Source: Polytrichum commune (Eukaryota; Streptophyta; Polytrichopsida; Polytrichales; Polytrichaceae). Taken from it: a stretch of DNA of 60,000 nt. The first letter of the stretch is position 1, and every line of letters starts with the position of its first letter. Both the position numbers and the translations under genes were made by a program. Positions 23,023 through 34,329 of the stretch are shown piece after piece. The notes below the pieces were generated by a model. The model saw only the letters and a list, made by a program, of their open reading frames with translations. It did no database searches and was not told where the DNA came from. The stretch is taken from positions 46,083,554 to 46,143,553 of the forward strand of contig OX485803.1 of NCBI GenBank assembly GCA_950295325.1, in the 5' to 3' direction.

Positions 23023-23529
23023 ATGGGTGATGAAAGAGACATGTTTGTTGGATTAGGATGGGATAAGGAAATTAGAAGTCTAGCAGATCCTCATATTCCG
23101 GTTAATTTATCGCCGGAATTTTTGTTTGCTGCTGGAAATCGAAGTAGTGATGACTACGACCTGACTCCATTTTTGCAGTCTACACAAGCATGGAGGTGGA
23201 GGACGCGGAAGGAGCAAAAACAACGTGAGAAAAAAGAAAAGAGGCAGGAAGATGCGCCCGAAAAGGACGCTGATTTGGATGAAGACAAATCGAACGAAAC
23301 GGAGGAGGAGGTGAAGGTGGAAGGAGAATCTTCGAAGTCTATTTCATTTCGCGAACGGATGAGAGCCTTGCCGCCGCATCATCTTCCGCTGAAGGATCGA
23401 AAGAGAGATAAAACAGTTTCTTATATGGATTTGCTTCGACCGGGTCCACCTCCCTCGGAATCATCCAAGAAGTATGCAAAACGAAATAGAGTTGATAGAC
23501 AAATGATACATTGTAATACGATACTTTGA
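23023..23529 (+). CDS. Small charged protein of unknown function, convergent with the MULE transposase
   Basis: 168 codons from ATG 23023 to TGA 23527. I do not recognise the family. The N-terminal half is mixed, then comes a long lysine/glutamate-rich stretch (about residues 66-110, with KEQKQREKKEKRQ), and the C-terminal part is proline- and arginine-rich. Base composition is clearly higher in GC than the flanks, which favours coding. It ends 121 bases from the stop of the transposase on the other strand. MURB-like second genes of Mutator elements occupy a comparable convergent position, but no sequence resemblance is claimed. It could instead be a fragment of a larger spliced gene. Confidence 0.5.
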   Translation: MGDERDMFVGLGWDKEIRSLADPHIPVNLSPEFLFAAGNRSSDDYDLTPFLQSTQAWRWRTRKEQKQREKKEKRQEDAPEKDADLDEDKSNETEEEVKVEGESSKSISFRERMRALPPHHLPLKDRKRDKTVSYMDLLRPGPPPSESSKKYAKRNRVDRQMIHCNTIL

Positions 23530-23650
23530 ATGGAATAAACATAATCATTGAGATTACATCTTTATTATATCAATCAATTATTGCTTCATAAGAGGTCCAG
23601 AAATGGACACATATATCATATCCCAATGTAGTGCTAGGCTGAGAGGAATT

Positions 23651-26600
23651 CTAGGAAGTAGATTGAGTCAAGAGACCTCCCTCCATGATGAGTTTGACCT
23701 CATTGAAACTAAATGTCGGGGCGTGTATGAACAAATTCACTTCCGCATCCAAATTAGAAACCTTGACGAAGATGTAATACAGATGCTTACAATTCATATA
23801 AGAATTTCGTTTGCGGCCGAACTTGGAAATCATATCCAAGAAGTAGGCGCAGTTGCACTCTGGAAGAGAACTCACTGTCACTTGGTAGATGGGTGGTTGG
23901 GGTTCTGATTTGGACTGCAGTGTGATAATGCAACCAAATCCCGGTTGAGGGATCATAGTTAACTTCAGAACAGTCGCATGCATAGCTTCAGCAGAGGCCA
24001 CCATCTGCCTCTGCTTTGCCGAAGGTGCGTTGCTGGATCGCCGAACAAGCTTGGACAATCTTGTGGTAGGGATGAAGTCGGGGTTTTCTGGAACACGGAT
24101 TCGAGACATATCTAGCGGGGTCGCAGAGTTGGTGAAGAGTCGAGTCGGTGTGATGCGCTCCTTTGGTGGGAGTTGAAAAGCTGCATTCTCAAGCGCAAAG
24201 ATCTCCGAGCGGGTGAGGTTGGTACCAATCTTCACGGGCCAGATTGGGGGAATAGGTGGTTTCTGGTCATCAACAGAGAACGGCATGACCCATTTCCGAT
24301 GAGGGCCCTTGACGCAACGCTCGATGTCGTCTGGACAAAAGACGAAGTCAGTGCGCTTCATAGATTGGAGTTTGTAGTGATGCCACATACCGGTGTAGGT
24401 CGGCGCAGGGACGCTCTTGTTATTGGTGACGATTCTTGCGGTGCACTTCTTCTTCGTGCCCGCATGATTAATCCAACAAGACTTCCCAGAGGTATAGGGT
24501 ATGCGGGCAATATGCCAAAGAGAGACATCTACTTTGGTTTCTTGCACGGCGGTGATACGCTGGAAACCAAGTCCTGCAGGTGAAGGTACTTGAACCTCTT
24601 GTACAGAGGGGGAAGACTCCTCAATGATAGTAGGCAGTGTTTCAGGTTGAGAGCGAGTGACTCGCTTACCGGGGGGAGGGCGAGAGAAGTTCACGGTATC
24701 CGGACGGTGGGTTTCGCCATCATCACCAATTGGAGTGTTGGGTCTTCGCTTCTGCGATCCAAACACCTCGGCGCCCTCAAGGTGTAGATCACGAGTGCAA
24801 AACTCTTCCCCACCGGGCATGTCAAGCAAGACCTTCTGCAACACTGTGGGATCGCCAGTACGCTGAGCTCGACGTTGAGCACCCCTGAGCTTGAGTTCTT
24901 CTTTGCTTGGACCGTCTCCGCCAATTCCACCTTTAAGGAATTGGTAGTATGCAACAACTTGTAAGAAGGCCCGAATGTAGTCGTCCACCGTAGCCACGTA
25001 TAGATCTCCACCCTTGTTGCCGGAGGCTTGAAGCCACTTGTTGTGGACGGACTCCGCAAGATTGCAGGACGGCATCTCGGCCAACTGGTCTTGGGTTAAA
25101 ACCTTTTCCTGATTGGAGAAATGAAGTGTTAGAATAGGCACAGAGAGAGGAAACCGAAACCATGAAAAACCAAAAATGAATCATGAAGGAGATGTACCAG
25201 TTCCATGAAACCACCCCATTGAAGGTAGCGGAAGTGCCAGAAAGCAAGCCAGAGCTGAAGATGCTTGAGACCGTCCTCACTCGTACAATTCGATGACGCC
25301 CACCAAGCCTTGATAGCTAGGTACCTAGTCTCCGCCTCTTGTATAGAGGAATCATTCCGATATTGAAGGCAAAAGTGTCTATGTTGGTCTTGTAACTCAT
25401 GCTTTATATACGATTTTGTATGCTTTTCGAGCGATTGTTTCCAATGAAAAAAACAAGTGCGCTCACGACCCTCCATGGGAACTTTGGGATCCCCTGAACC
25501 ATACACAATGCGAACAACGTTCCAATTGGCTTGGGCACTGTCGGCCATGAAGCCTATAAAGTTTGGATGTGGGATACCGTGACGGGCCATGACGTGGTTG
25601 AGGTTCTGCCAGAAGAGAACTTGGGCATCCTTATCCTCGGATTGGAAATCACAACATGAAATGATCATGACCCGTTGATAAGTCCCATCGTAAACATGAG
25701 TGGCCATGGTGGTCCACCCTTTGACCCGCTTGACGTGATCGGACATCATCCACGCATTCTCGAGGTCCCCACCCGGTTGCATCCGACGAACCAAATCCAC
25801 ACCACTTCCAGGACCCACCTCCGACATCTTGAAGACGAACACCTTGTCTGTATCGTCACCTTGTCCTAGGAATTGGTTCCGTTGGACGTAAGCCCAATTG
25901 CTAACGCCCCGGGGCTTTGCGATGCCATCCATAACACCAAACCTCCGCAAATATTTGAAAGAGGTAACCTTAGAGCGAAGGTTGGGGGAATTCAACTCTC
26001 TACAACTCTCAAACACAGGTTCGAGCTCTTTCAAGGAGAGGAGACGTTGTGTGTCATTATTACCAGAAAGGAGGAAATTACCTACAATGTCCTTGCTGGC
26101 TTCGAGGACGATCTTGTTGTACGTGGCTTGAGGAGAACGGTCAACGTGCTCCTCGAGAAGTGCATTGATACGCTTTCGGCTGTCTCTGCAGTCTCCAACC
26201 TTGACTGGATGTTGATGAGTACCGATATGAATGCAGGCTCTTTGGGAGGACTCCTTCCCATGGATGTAGAAGATTTTGGCATCGCATAGTGCAATGCATT
26301 TGGGAGGATGTTTGCATATCCTGCAAGATGGCACAATGTCAGAGAGAGGGAAAGGATCTTTAGTGAAACCTTCAAATTCCGTGTCGTTGACCTTAGATGC
26401 ACGATGGCGTCGTTGAAGGTAATCACAACTAGGGTTTTGGCATTGGAGATGGCCAACACAGGCAGAGGAACGAAAGGCAAGGCCAACGTCGTTTGTAATG
26501 TTGGTGGTTTGAGTCTTAGTCCAAACATGGCCATCATATTGTTTGTCCATGCCGTCCAAGGACTTGGCCCTGGTTTGAGAGGAAGAGACTTCTGCTGCAG

Positions 26601-27279
26601 GGAGGACAAATAACTGGGTACCATCGAAACGAGGGGGAAGGTGATTAACTAATTGGATTTGTAGTTTATCGTAATCTAATTTCTTGAGGACGTTCTTACT
26701 ACCTGGCATAGAACCAAGACGACGAAGACATTGAACAATAGGTTGAGGAGGCTTGGACGTAGAGGGTATTGAAGTAGGTGAAGGCACAGAGAGAGAAGGA
26801 GAGGGCGTTACATAGGCAGGAGAGGGAAACAAAAGAGGAGAATCATGAACTGGTTCATCTTCATGCTGAACTGGTCCATCTTCACTCGAAGAATCAGACA
26901 AGTCTATAACGTTGTCTAGACCAGGCTCGGTCTTGACACTTATTACGGGAGGGGTGCTAAAGGCAGCAGTGGATGATCGAAGAGGAGTAAGGATTTCTGT
27001 CGACACTCCGATCTGAGAATCTGGCCAGCCACAAACCCTATACTTTCCCGCGGCAAGCTCCCAAACTACAATGCCATTGTCGGATACCTTGGAGGTCTCA
27101 TGGAAGGTATGAATGAGCAATCCAATATCAGGATGGAAGATCTCACGCTCTACCCATATTGTATTGGGTTTGAAAGAGAACCTAATGCTAAGATGAAGCT
27201 CGGAGACAACAGCAATACCTCGTGCATCAATGGGGAAAAGAATGGGGACCCCGATGCCATGGGAACGAAGTTCGGCCAT
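23651..27279 (-). CDS. Mutator-like (MULE) transposase with SWIM zinc motif
   Basis: Two exons: 25198-27279 (694 codons, ATG chosen at 27279; the frame is open to 27378) and 23651-25108 (485 codons plus stop), separated by an 89-bp GT-AG intron in phase 0; total 1179 residues. A DDE-type core is visible: DGTY with D531, D580 in MADSAQ, and the C-x2-H pair C609/H612, as in MULE transposases. Upstream is a Cys cluster (C280-x4-C285, then CRIC). The C-terminal exon has a SWIM motif, CNC followed by CKH (23783-23857). Residues near 124-134 read VIDLSDSSSED, like a SUMO-interacting motif. MULE transposases cut and paste elements with long terminal inverted repeats. It is divergent from the methyltransferase-like gene at 28666. 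No frameshift was seen, so it may be intact. It could also be a domesticated FAR1-like gene, though the repeat context favours a transposon. Confidence 0.85.
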
Positions 27280-27536
27280 CACAACGAGGGGGATGCGCAA
27301 AGATGGGAATGAGAAAGAGGATGCTGAAAAGTGTGGAATACTTATCCATTGTAAATATGCTTTAAAAAGGGTAAACAATGAACAGTGACCAAAAATACCG
27401 TAAACCCTAAATCTTGAACAGTGGCACTATAAAGGTCTGAGAGGGTTGGGGAAGGGTCTTTTTGGGAGCGAAGGAAAGGGATGCTGAGAGAGTAGAGAGT
27501 ACGAAAAGGGAAGCAGAGCGGAACTGGGACGCACAC

Positions 27537-27956
27537 ATGAAGGAACCAGAGCACAATACAGATTCCACAATAGATATAGGAAAGAAGCGGAAGAAGCGAA
27601 AGGGAGGATTGAGTTTTAGCAATTTGAAACAGAGGAGACGGAGAGAACTGAAGAAGAAGGAGGAATCGTACATAGAAGGTAGAGGAACCCCATCAGACGT
27701 GCAAAGCACATGTGGAGAGAGCAAGAGAGGATCTTCGAAACGGCAATTGAATCTGCAGCCGATAGAGGAAGACCGGGAGGATAGTGAATCCCCCGCGGCA
27801 TCTATGGAAGAAAGCGAGCAACCCAACAGTTCAAATCAAAGCGGGTATCAGGAGGAGACAAGAGATGATTCCATTCTTATAGTAAGATTGTCGTTTAAGT
27901 TATATGAAAAATGGCATTTGAGGATTCAATTTAAAGCAAACACGACAATGGAATGA
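27537..27956 (+). CDS. Possible small basic/acidic protein, divergent from the transposase
   Basis: 139 codons from ATG 27537 to TGA 27954; the frame is open upstream to 27462 without an ATG. Lysine/arginine-rich near residues 15-45 (GKKRKKRKGG, QRRRRELKKKEE), a possible nuclear localisation signal, then a glutamate/serine-rich tail. TATAAAGG at 27429-27436 lies about 100 bases upstream. No family is recognised. Such low-complexity frames can arise by chance, so this is tentative. It shares the intergenic space between the divergent transposase and methyltransferase-like genes. Confidence 0.35.
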   Translation: MKEPEHNTDSTIDIGKKRKKRKGGLSFSNLKQRRRRELKKKEESYIEGRGTPSDVQSTCGESKRGSSKRQLNLQPIEEDREDSESPAASMEESEQPNSSNQSGYQEETRDDSILIVRLSFKLYEKWHLRIQFKANTTME

Positions 27957-28299
27957 TTGAATGCGTGCGTCAATGTTAGGTCGTTGCCACATCTATGTAT
28001 TTTCAATGTTTGTTGTATGGTTAGGATAACGGCCATATATCAGAAAGATTGAATATATGTTCAAACGGTGGTCTCCGCACCGAGAGGGTACCTCCAGGAT
28101 CCCTAAGTCACGGTCGAATTTTAGAATGGATGTACGAGTCAAGGTTAAATTCGCGGCACATTTTAGTGTGCGCAATGGATTGAGAGAGAATGAGGTTGGA
28201 GGATTTTGATAAAAGGTTCTTAAGCTTCATGGATGAATGAATATATGCTTTGGTAGTTCAATGTGTGGTTTGTTGGAGTTTGAGAGGGAAATGCTTTAG

Positions 28300-28665
28300 T
28301 TGAAGGGGACCAGATTTTGTCATTTTGTGGAATGCTCTGAGGGGGTAAGCTTGACGATGACTAGGACTAGATTTTGGAGGAGCCAATGAGCTCTCGGCTC
28401 GGCTCCGAGAGGGTAAGGTTGAGGGGGTAAGGTAGAGAGGGACCCGATTTTGAGGTTGTGCGGAGGCTTCGAGTTCATGGTTGTGGGGTTCTCGGCACCA
28501 AGTGGTATGTTTTCTGAAGGACCAGATTTCGCATTGATTTGAATGTTTGAGTTAGCACTTAGATTCCGAGAGGCTAGGCCTTTCAAGGGTAATGGACCAG
28601 ATTTCGCATTGATTTGAATGTTTGAATTAGCACTTAGATTCCGAGAGGTTAGGCAATCAAGGGTA
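28300..28665 (-). repeat. Inverted copies of the 75-bp repeat upstream of the methyltransferase-like gene
   Basis: Two units (about 28523-28597 and 28598-28665) read GGACCAGATTTCGC, then CACTTAGATTCCGAGAGG and CAAGGGTAATG. They are the reverse complement of the array at 33366-34289. Upstream, 28300-28520 holds looser relatives (CCAGATTTT, CTCTCGGCTCCGAGAG, GAGGGTAAGG). The last unit ends in GGGTAATG, and this ATG is the likely start codon of the gene at 28666. Confidence 0.75.
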
Positions 28666-31600
28666 ATGTCTCAAGCTATGGATCTCATTCTCTCCAAGGA
28701 GCCATCCACAGATGCCCATGTTCTTCAATTGGAGCCTGCCGAGGTGGAAGTTGATCCACTTGTCGATGTCCAACCGGGAAAGGTGTTCTCTATGTCAACT
28801 CTTCCTTTTGTTTCCAAGCACTTCCGGTACCTTGGCTTTCAATATATTTTGGGCTTAATCTCATATCTTTGTTTCCACCCTTGTAGATTGATTCACCTCA
28901 TCAATCCGACCTCGTGCGTCCTCTTGATGAGTCTAATGCGGAGGAGACTGAGCTCGAGATTCGGAGATCCTAAAAAGAAGACTCTATCGGTGTGATTCAT
29001 AGGGTTCGCATAAAACCTCTTGCTAAGTCACGTTTCTCTATTCCATTGTGCCGCTTGCAATGTCTTCCTTTTGTTCGCCCCATCAGCGAGGTCGATGTTG
29101 CTCGGTTGCAAAACGAATTTGTCATGGGTTACCGTGACGGTGACCGTGCGATGTATGTCTCTCCCTACAACAACCTTGATGAGGTGCTTCTAGTTTCGGA
29201 CGACATTCGAGCCTCCTGGAGTTCACTATGGCAGGAGTCTAGTGATGAGTTTGATTCCATGCTCGAGAAAGATTCCGACCTCTCTCAATTTGTTGGCAAG
29301 ATGTTTTTCGTGTGGGAGGGGAATCATTGCTTGATGGCTTGGCTTAGACACATTAACAAGCACCATTCCATGGACAAAGATTGGCACATCTCCATGGACT
29401 GCATTGTTGTCGACCCGAGAAATTGTGCTGCCGTCTTCCTTAATGCCATGAATGACATCAACTGGTAAGTTTGTTTTTGTTTGGGTTCTCATTGTTTGTT
29501 TTCCATTCTCAAAAAATTTCATCTTTTGTTTCTCGCTTACTTATTCCTTGTAGGTCCACGGAGCACGACCATGTCAAGGACAACCTTCCCGCCAAGCTCC
29601 TCCGCATTCGAACATTTGGGAAGATGAAACTTGAGGAGTTCAAGGACCTCATTTCTCCCCAAGACTACAAGACTTGCGAGGCCAAAATGCTAAAAACTCC
29701 AACTTGGTATCCTCTTACCTTGGACATATTCGTCAAATTCTTGTATAAGGTGATTCTTCCTCCCCTTCCTTTTGCTTTGATAGCCCACAAGCATGTGTTC
29801 ATACTTGCCATCTTACCCTCCAAATACAGTGACATATATAGGCTTATGCCTTTCTCCTCTTCATTTATGTGATTCATTTTCATTAAGAGCCCACAAACAT
29901 GTGTTCATACTTGCCATCTTACCCTCCAAAAACAATGACATATATGGGATTATGCCTTTCTCCTCTTCATTTATGTGATTTATTTTCATTAAGAGCCTAC
30001 AAGCATGTGTTCATACTTGCCATCTTACCCTCCAAAAACAATGACATATATGGGATTATGCCTTTCTCCTCTTCATTTATGTGATTCATTTTCATTAAGA
30101 GCCTACAAGCATGTGTTCATACTTGCCATCTTACCCTCCAAAGACAATGACATATATGGGCTTATGCCTTTCTCCTCTTCATTTCTGTCATTCATTTTCA
30201 CTTTTCTTTGTGTGTTTTAGAGAGAGATCTCGAACGCAGCCGACACTGCAGCAAGGTTGTACCGGGAGAATACACCCGAATCCCGCAGGTCAGCTACCGA
30301 AATTTGGGATACTATGACCAAAGCGCAAGAGAAACTCATCAAGAGTATTCGGACTCGAAATTTCGAGAAGTTCATTTCCGTCGCCCACAAGGATAATGGC
30401 GAAGACTTCTTCTACGAGGTGCGCCTCCGATTTGTTTTACTTTTGGCTTTCAACTTCATCTTTCATCCATTTTAGTTTCATCTTTTCTTACACTCTCATA
30501 TGTTGCAGATTGACCGTCATTTTTCCACCTTCATGTACCCCGATATGACGATAGAAAAACTTCAAAAGGTGGCAACCACCCATGTCAATGCATGTTTCAA
30601 AGCCAAGTGGCTTCAGTGGTGGAATTCTCCCGCCAAGGTCAAAATGGAAAATCAATTCCCCTCTTCTCTTCCTCTCCGTGAGAAAGTCCTCAACGACTGG
30701 CTTAACAAAGCTTCTTTTTGGGCACAGGTACATCTTCATCTTTTGTGTCTTCTTGTTTGTTAGTTTCTCTCATTTCCATATCTAACTGTTGGTCTCTCTT
30801 TACATAGTTGGAGAAGGGCGTTGAGGCTGAGATTGCATCGTTTGAGAACGAGTTGTCCGTGGATATTGATTGAAATTCCACGGAGATTTTGCACCCGTCC
30901 AATTATGTTGAGCATTGGAGGCTCATTTTGTGGGACAAGGCTTTCCGGGTGTATTTTGAGGACAAGGCCGATTTAACATTTAGTAAAGGCCTTGACCTCT
31001 TCGAGTTCGACGAAGGCCCCATCGCCATCAAACGCGTTGCTTACCGGTACTCTTTTCCTTTCATTTTTTTCATCGCTTTCGTTTCCTTTCCACGGCCATT
31101 TTCTTACTCTATGTTTTCCATTTTCTAGGTACATTCACCGCGAGCTCTTTGTGAAGAATGCTTTGCCTCCTTCGTCCTTGCCCGCTTTCTTTTTGGAGTG
31201 GATCGATGTCCACTCCAATCTTTGTGTCTATACGGCCATGCAAGTTGCAAAGTTTCCACCCTCGCACTTGAAGGAATGTGGTTGGTATTTGGATTGTTTT
31301 CGTGCATTCGTGCCCGATGAAGAAGAAACCCTTTACGGCAGCCTTGTGAACTCCGGCCCCGACGTCATTGAATTGGATGAGGAGCCAGATGAACCTACTC
31401 CCGCTCCTCCATCGGTTGAGAAGGATGTTGCGCCCGTCAAGGGTAGAGGCAGAGGTAAGAAGGCTTTCGCCCATGCCTCTTCTCAAGTTTCCTCACGTTC
31501 TAATGCCAAGGCCTCCGTTCAACGCAATGTTCTTCCAGCCACCACCGTGGTTAGAAGTCCCACCGGCACTTCATCTGCCGCCCTCGCCAATCCGGTAGTT

Positions 31601-33230
31601 GCTCCTTCTCATAGCGGTGTAACCATTCCATCTGTGCCTCGCAAGCGGAAGGTTGTTGCACCTGATACGTCGGCAACTTCCTCCGACATGTCATCTTGTC
31701 TTTCTTTGATTGAGAATGTGGACATGGGGGAGCTCATTGAGGATCTCATGAAGACCAAACTTCCACCTCCGGCCTACCGACGCATCCAAGACTTCCTAAC
31801 AAAGGTTTGTGTGCATTGTTTTATTCTTTCATTCAATGTATTTCATCATTTTCTTGTTTTTTGACTTTCTTTGCATTTTGGCCTTTCAGGTTGGAGCGAG
31901 TCGTACTCGTCCAAACACCAAGCATAAGATTCATACGGGCATTAATCTCCTATTTGCAGATGTGCCCGAGAACCTACGTGTTCCGGGCATCACTGCCTCA
32001 TCCTCGGTTGTTCCTCACTGGAACATCCGCTCAGCCACTTACTTTGAGGTTCTGTTTGCATTCGCGAATGCCAACCTTCATGACGATGGCGTCCTCGTCT
32101 TTGCGCATGCTGCCGATCCAGAGGTTTCGAGATCAATTCATAACTGGGCTCACACAGAGGATTTCTATGTTGCCGAGGACTGGTTCGGCATGAGCGACCT
32201 CGATCTTCAATCTTCCTCTAATCCGTCTGAACTGGTACATATTCTTGGTCTTCATCCATTTTCATTCATTGTCTTTTTGTTTTGTTCTTGTTTTCCTAAC
32301 TCTAGCTTTCACAATTTGTGCAGACTCGGAAATTTTTTATTAAGGTACTTGTGCGGAACCGGTCCGTTTTGAATGTCCGCACGTCGGACTTCATGGACAT
32401 GGGCTACAATCTCAAACGAGATGGTTGGCTCAACATCTTCACTGATTTAAAAAACCAATCTGTGAGGGTTGACGGGGTGCCTTGGAGAGACGCTCGTGAA
32501 AAGCGCCCTGAATTCTTCTCGATCATTTTCTCCGCCCTCACAGACAAGAACGACATTATATTGGATTGGCAGTGTGGTGTTGGTTCGTTCTTCTTCTCTA
32601 GTTTTTATCATTTCTTTCCTTTTGGATTTTTTGATTTCATTTGTAATCGGTTCCTTATTCATTTTCTAATGCTAATTCCTTTGCATTTTGTTTGTTTAGG
32701 AGGTTCCATCGTAGCATGCCGCTCCATTCAACGCCATATTGTGGCGCTTGAATCCGACATTAATGTCTTCAAGTCCATCCTCCTCCCCCTTCGCGAGCCT
32801 GACCAAGAACAGACCTCTCAACCCGCCGCCCTCAACGAGGCTCCGTTTTTGCTCTTCCTCCTCAAAAGATGGTAAAGCGCAATTTCGATTTGCTCTGTGA
32901 GTAAGTTCGTTCGTTGATTCTACCTTGTTTTCCTTTATATCTTCAAGTGTTTGACATAGAGATATGTGCTCATGTTTCTCTTTCTTTTCATCTATGTGTA
33001 GAGTTCAAATTGAAAGCCCCATCCGCGTTCTTAATGCGGAGATTTTTGCAACGCCTTCGGCGACGTTCGAGCTTCCTCCTTATGCTTCAGAGCTTGCCCA
33101 TCGTTTGGCCGAAGCACCATCCCCACCTCCTAGTCGTATCCGGCCTTACAACAAACTAGTATTGGATTTCCTAGACATAGAGGCAGAGCAGGGCGAGGAA
33201 AGTGATAGACATAGTAGTCATAGTGGTTGA
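28666..33230 (+). pseudogene. ParB-like / N4-N6 DNA methyltransferase-like fusion gene, 11 exons, three lesions
   Basis: Exons by GT-AG sites with consistent phase: 28666-28782, 28887-29464, 29554-29749, 30221-30418, 30509-30727, 30808-31046, 31129-31804, 31890-32234, 32324-32582, 32700-32900, 33002-33230. Residues about 99-205 resemble a ParB-like domain (PISEVDVARLQ, then FVWEGNHCLMAWL, where ParB families have a G-x-H-R segment). Exon 7 encodes a Pro/Ala-rich linker with RGRGKK and PRKRKV, possible nuclear signals. Exons 8-10 resemble an N4/N6 MTase: DDGVLVF, then EKRPEFF...DIILDWQCGVGGSIVAC, matching the SAM-binding motif D-x3-G-x-G. The catalytic DPPY position appears as DVPE. Lesions: in-frame TAA at 28971, TGA at 30871, and a frame change between about 32700 and 32870, after which the natural frame continues to 33230. 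Known ParB-MTase fusions are phage or bacterial. Activity is doubtful. Confidence 0.7.
29782..30206 (+). repeat. 106-bp tandem repeat inside intron 3 of the methyltransferase-like gene
   Basis: Four units of 106 bases, recognised by CATGTGTTCATACTTGCCAT at about 29790, 29896, 30002 and 30108. The units are nearly identical. The array lies wholly within the intron 29750-30220 and gives spurious short reading frames. Confidence 0.9.
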
Positions 33231-33365
33231 CTACGATTCGTGCATCTCTAATCTCCATCTCATATGTATTGCGTTTGCTAATGTTTTTATAAAAGTGTTT
33301 TATGAATTTCAATTTTTCTTTTGCAATCCCATATATCTCATTGGTCGTCTTATGTTGGTGTTTGA

Positions 33366-34289
33366 GGCTAGCCTCTCGGAATCTAAGTGCTAACTCAAAC
33401 ATTCAAAACAATGCGAAATCTGGTCCAAGACCCTTGAGTGCCTAACCTCTCGGAATCTAAGTGCTACCTCAAGCATACAAAACAAAGTCAAAATCTGGTC
33501 TTACACCCTTGAAAGGCCTAGCCTCTCGGAATCTAAGTGCTAACTCAAACATACAAAACAATGCGAAATCTGGTCCAAGACCCTTGAATGCCTAGCCTCT
33601 CGGAATCTAAGTGCTAACCCAAACATTCAAAACAATGCGAAATCTGGTCCAAAACCCTTGAAAGGCCTAGCCTCTCGGAATCTATGTGCTAACTCAAGCA
33701 TACACAACAAAGTCAAAATCTGGTCCATTACCCTTGAAAGGCCTAGCCTATCGGAATCTAAGTGCTAACTCAAACATTCAAATCAATGCGAAATCTGGTC
33801 CATTACCCTTCAAAGGCCTAGCCTCTCGGAATCTAAGTGCTAACTCAAACATACAAATCAATGCGAAATCTGGTCCATGACCCTTGAAAGGCCTAGCCTC
33901 TCGGAACCTAAGTGCTAACTCAAACATTCAAATCAATGCAAAATCTGGTCCATGACCCTTGAAAGGCCTAGCCTCTCGGAATCTAAGTGCTAACTCAAGC
34001 ATACAAAACAATGCGAAATCTGGTCCATTACCCTTGAAAGGCCTAGCCTCTCGGAATCTAAGTGCTAACTCAAACATACAAAACAATGCGAAATCTGGTC
34101 CATGACCCTTGAAAGGCCTAGCCTCTCGGAATCTAAGTGCTAACTCAAACATTCAAATCAATGCGAAATCTGGTCCATTACCCTTGAAAGGCCTAGCCTC
34201 TCGGAATCTAAGTGCTAACTCAAGCATACAAAACAATGCGAAATATGGTCCATTACCCTTCAAAGGCCTAGCCTCTCGGAATCTAAGTG
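33366..34289 (+). repeat. 75-bp tandem array, about 12 units
   Basis: Units carry CCTCTCGGAATCTAAGTGC, then AACTCAAACATnCAAA, GCGAAATCTGGTCC and CCCTTGAAAGG. The unit length of 75 is divisible by three, so open frames run through several units on both strands without being genes. It lies 135 bases after the end of the methyltransferase-like gene, inverted with respect to the two units at 28523-28665. Confidence 0.95.
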
Positions 34290-34329
34290 GCCACATTTTG
34301 TATGAAGGGGGGAGGTTAGATTTTTTGTT

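Noticed and set aside
24173-26624. Several plus- and minus-strand frames of 60-180 codons
   Set aside because: They overlap the MULE transposase exons in other frames and show no domains.
29793-30317. Overlapping 61-71 codon frames repeating MCSYLPSYPP
   Set aside because: Products of the 106-bp intronic minisatellite.
33366-34289. Regular repeats that might suggest a CRISPR array
   Set aside because: The units are contiguous 75-mers without unique spacers, and the genome is a plant's.
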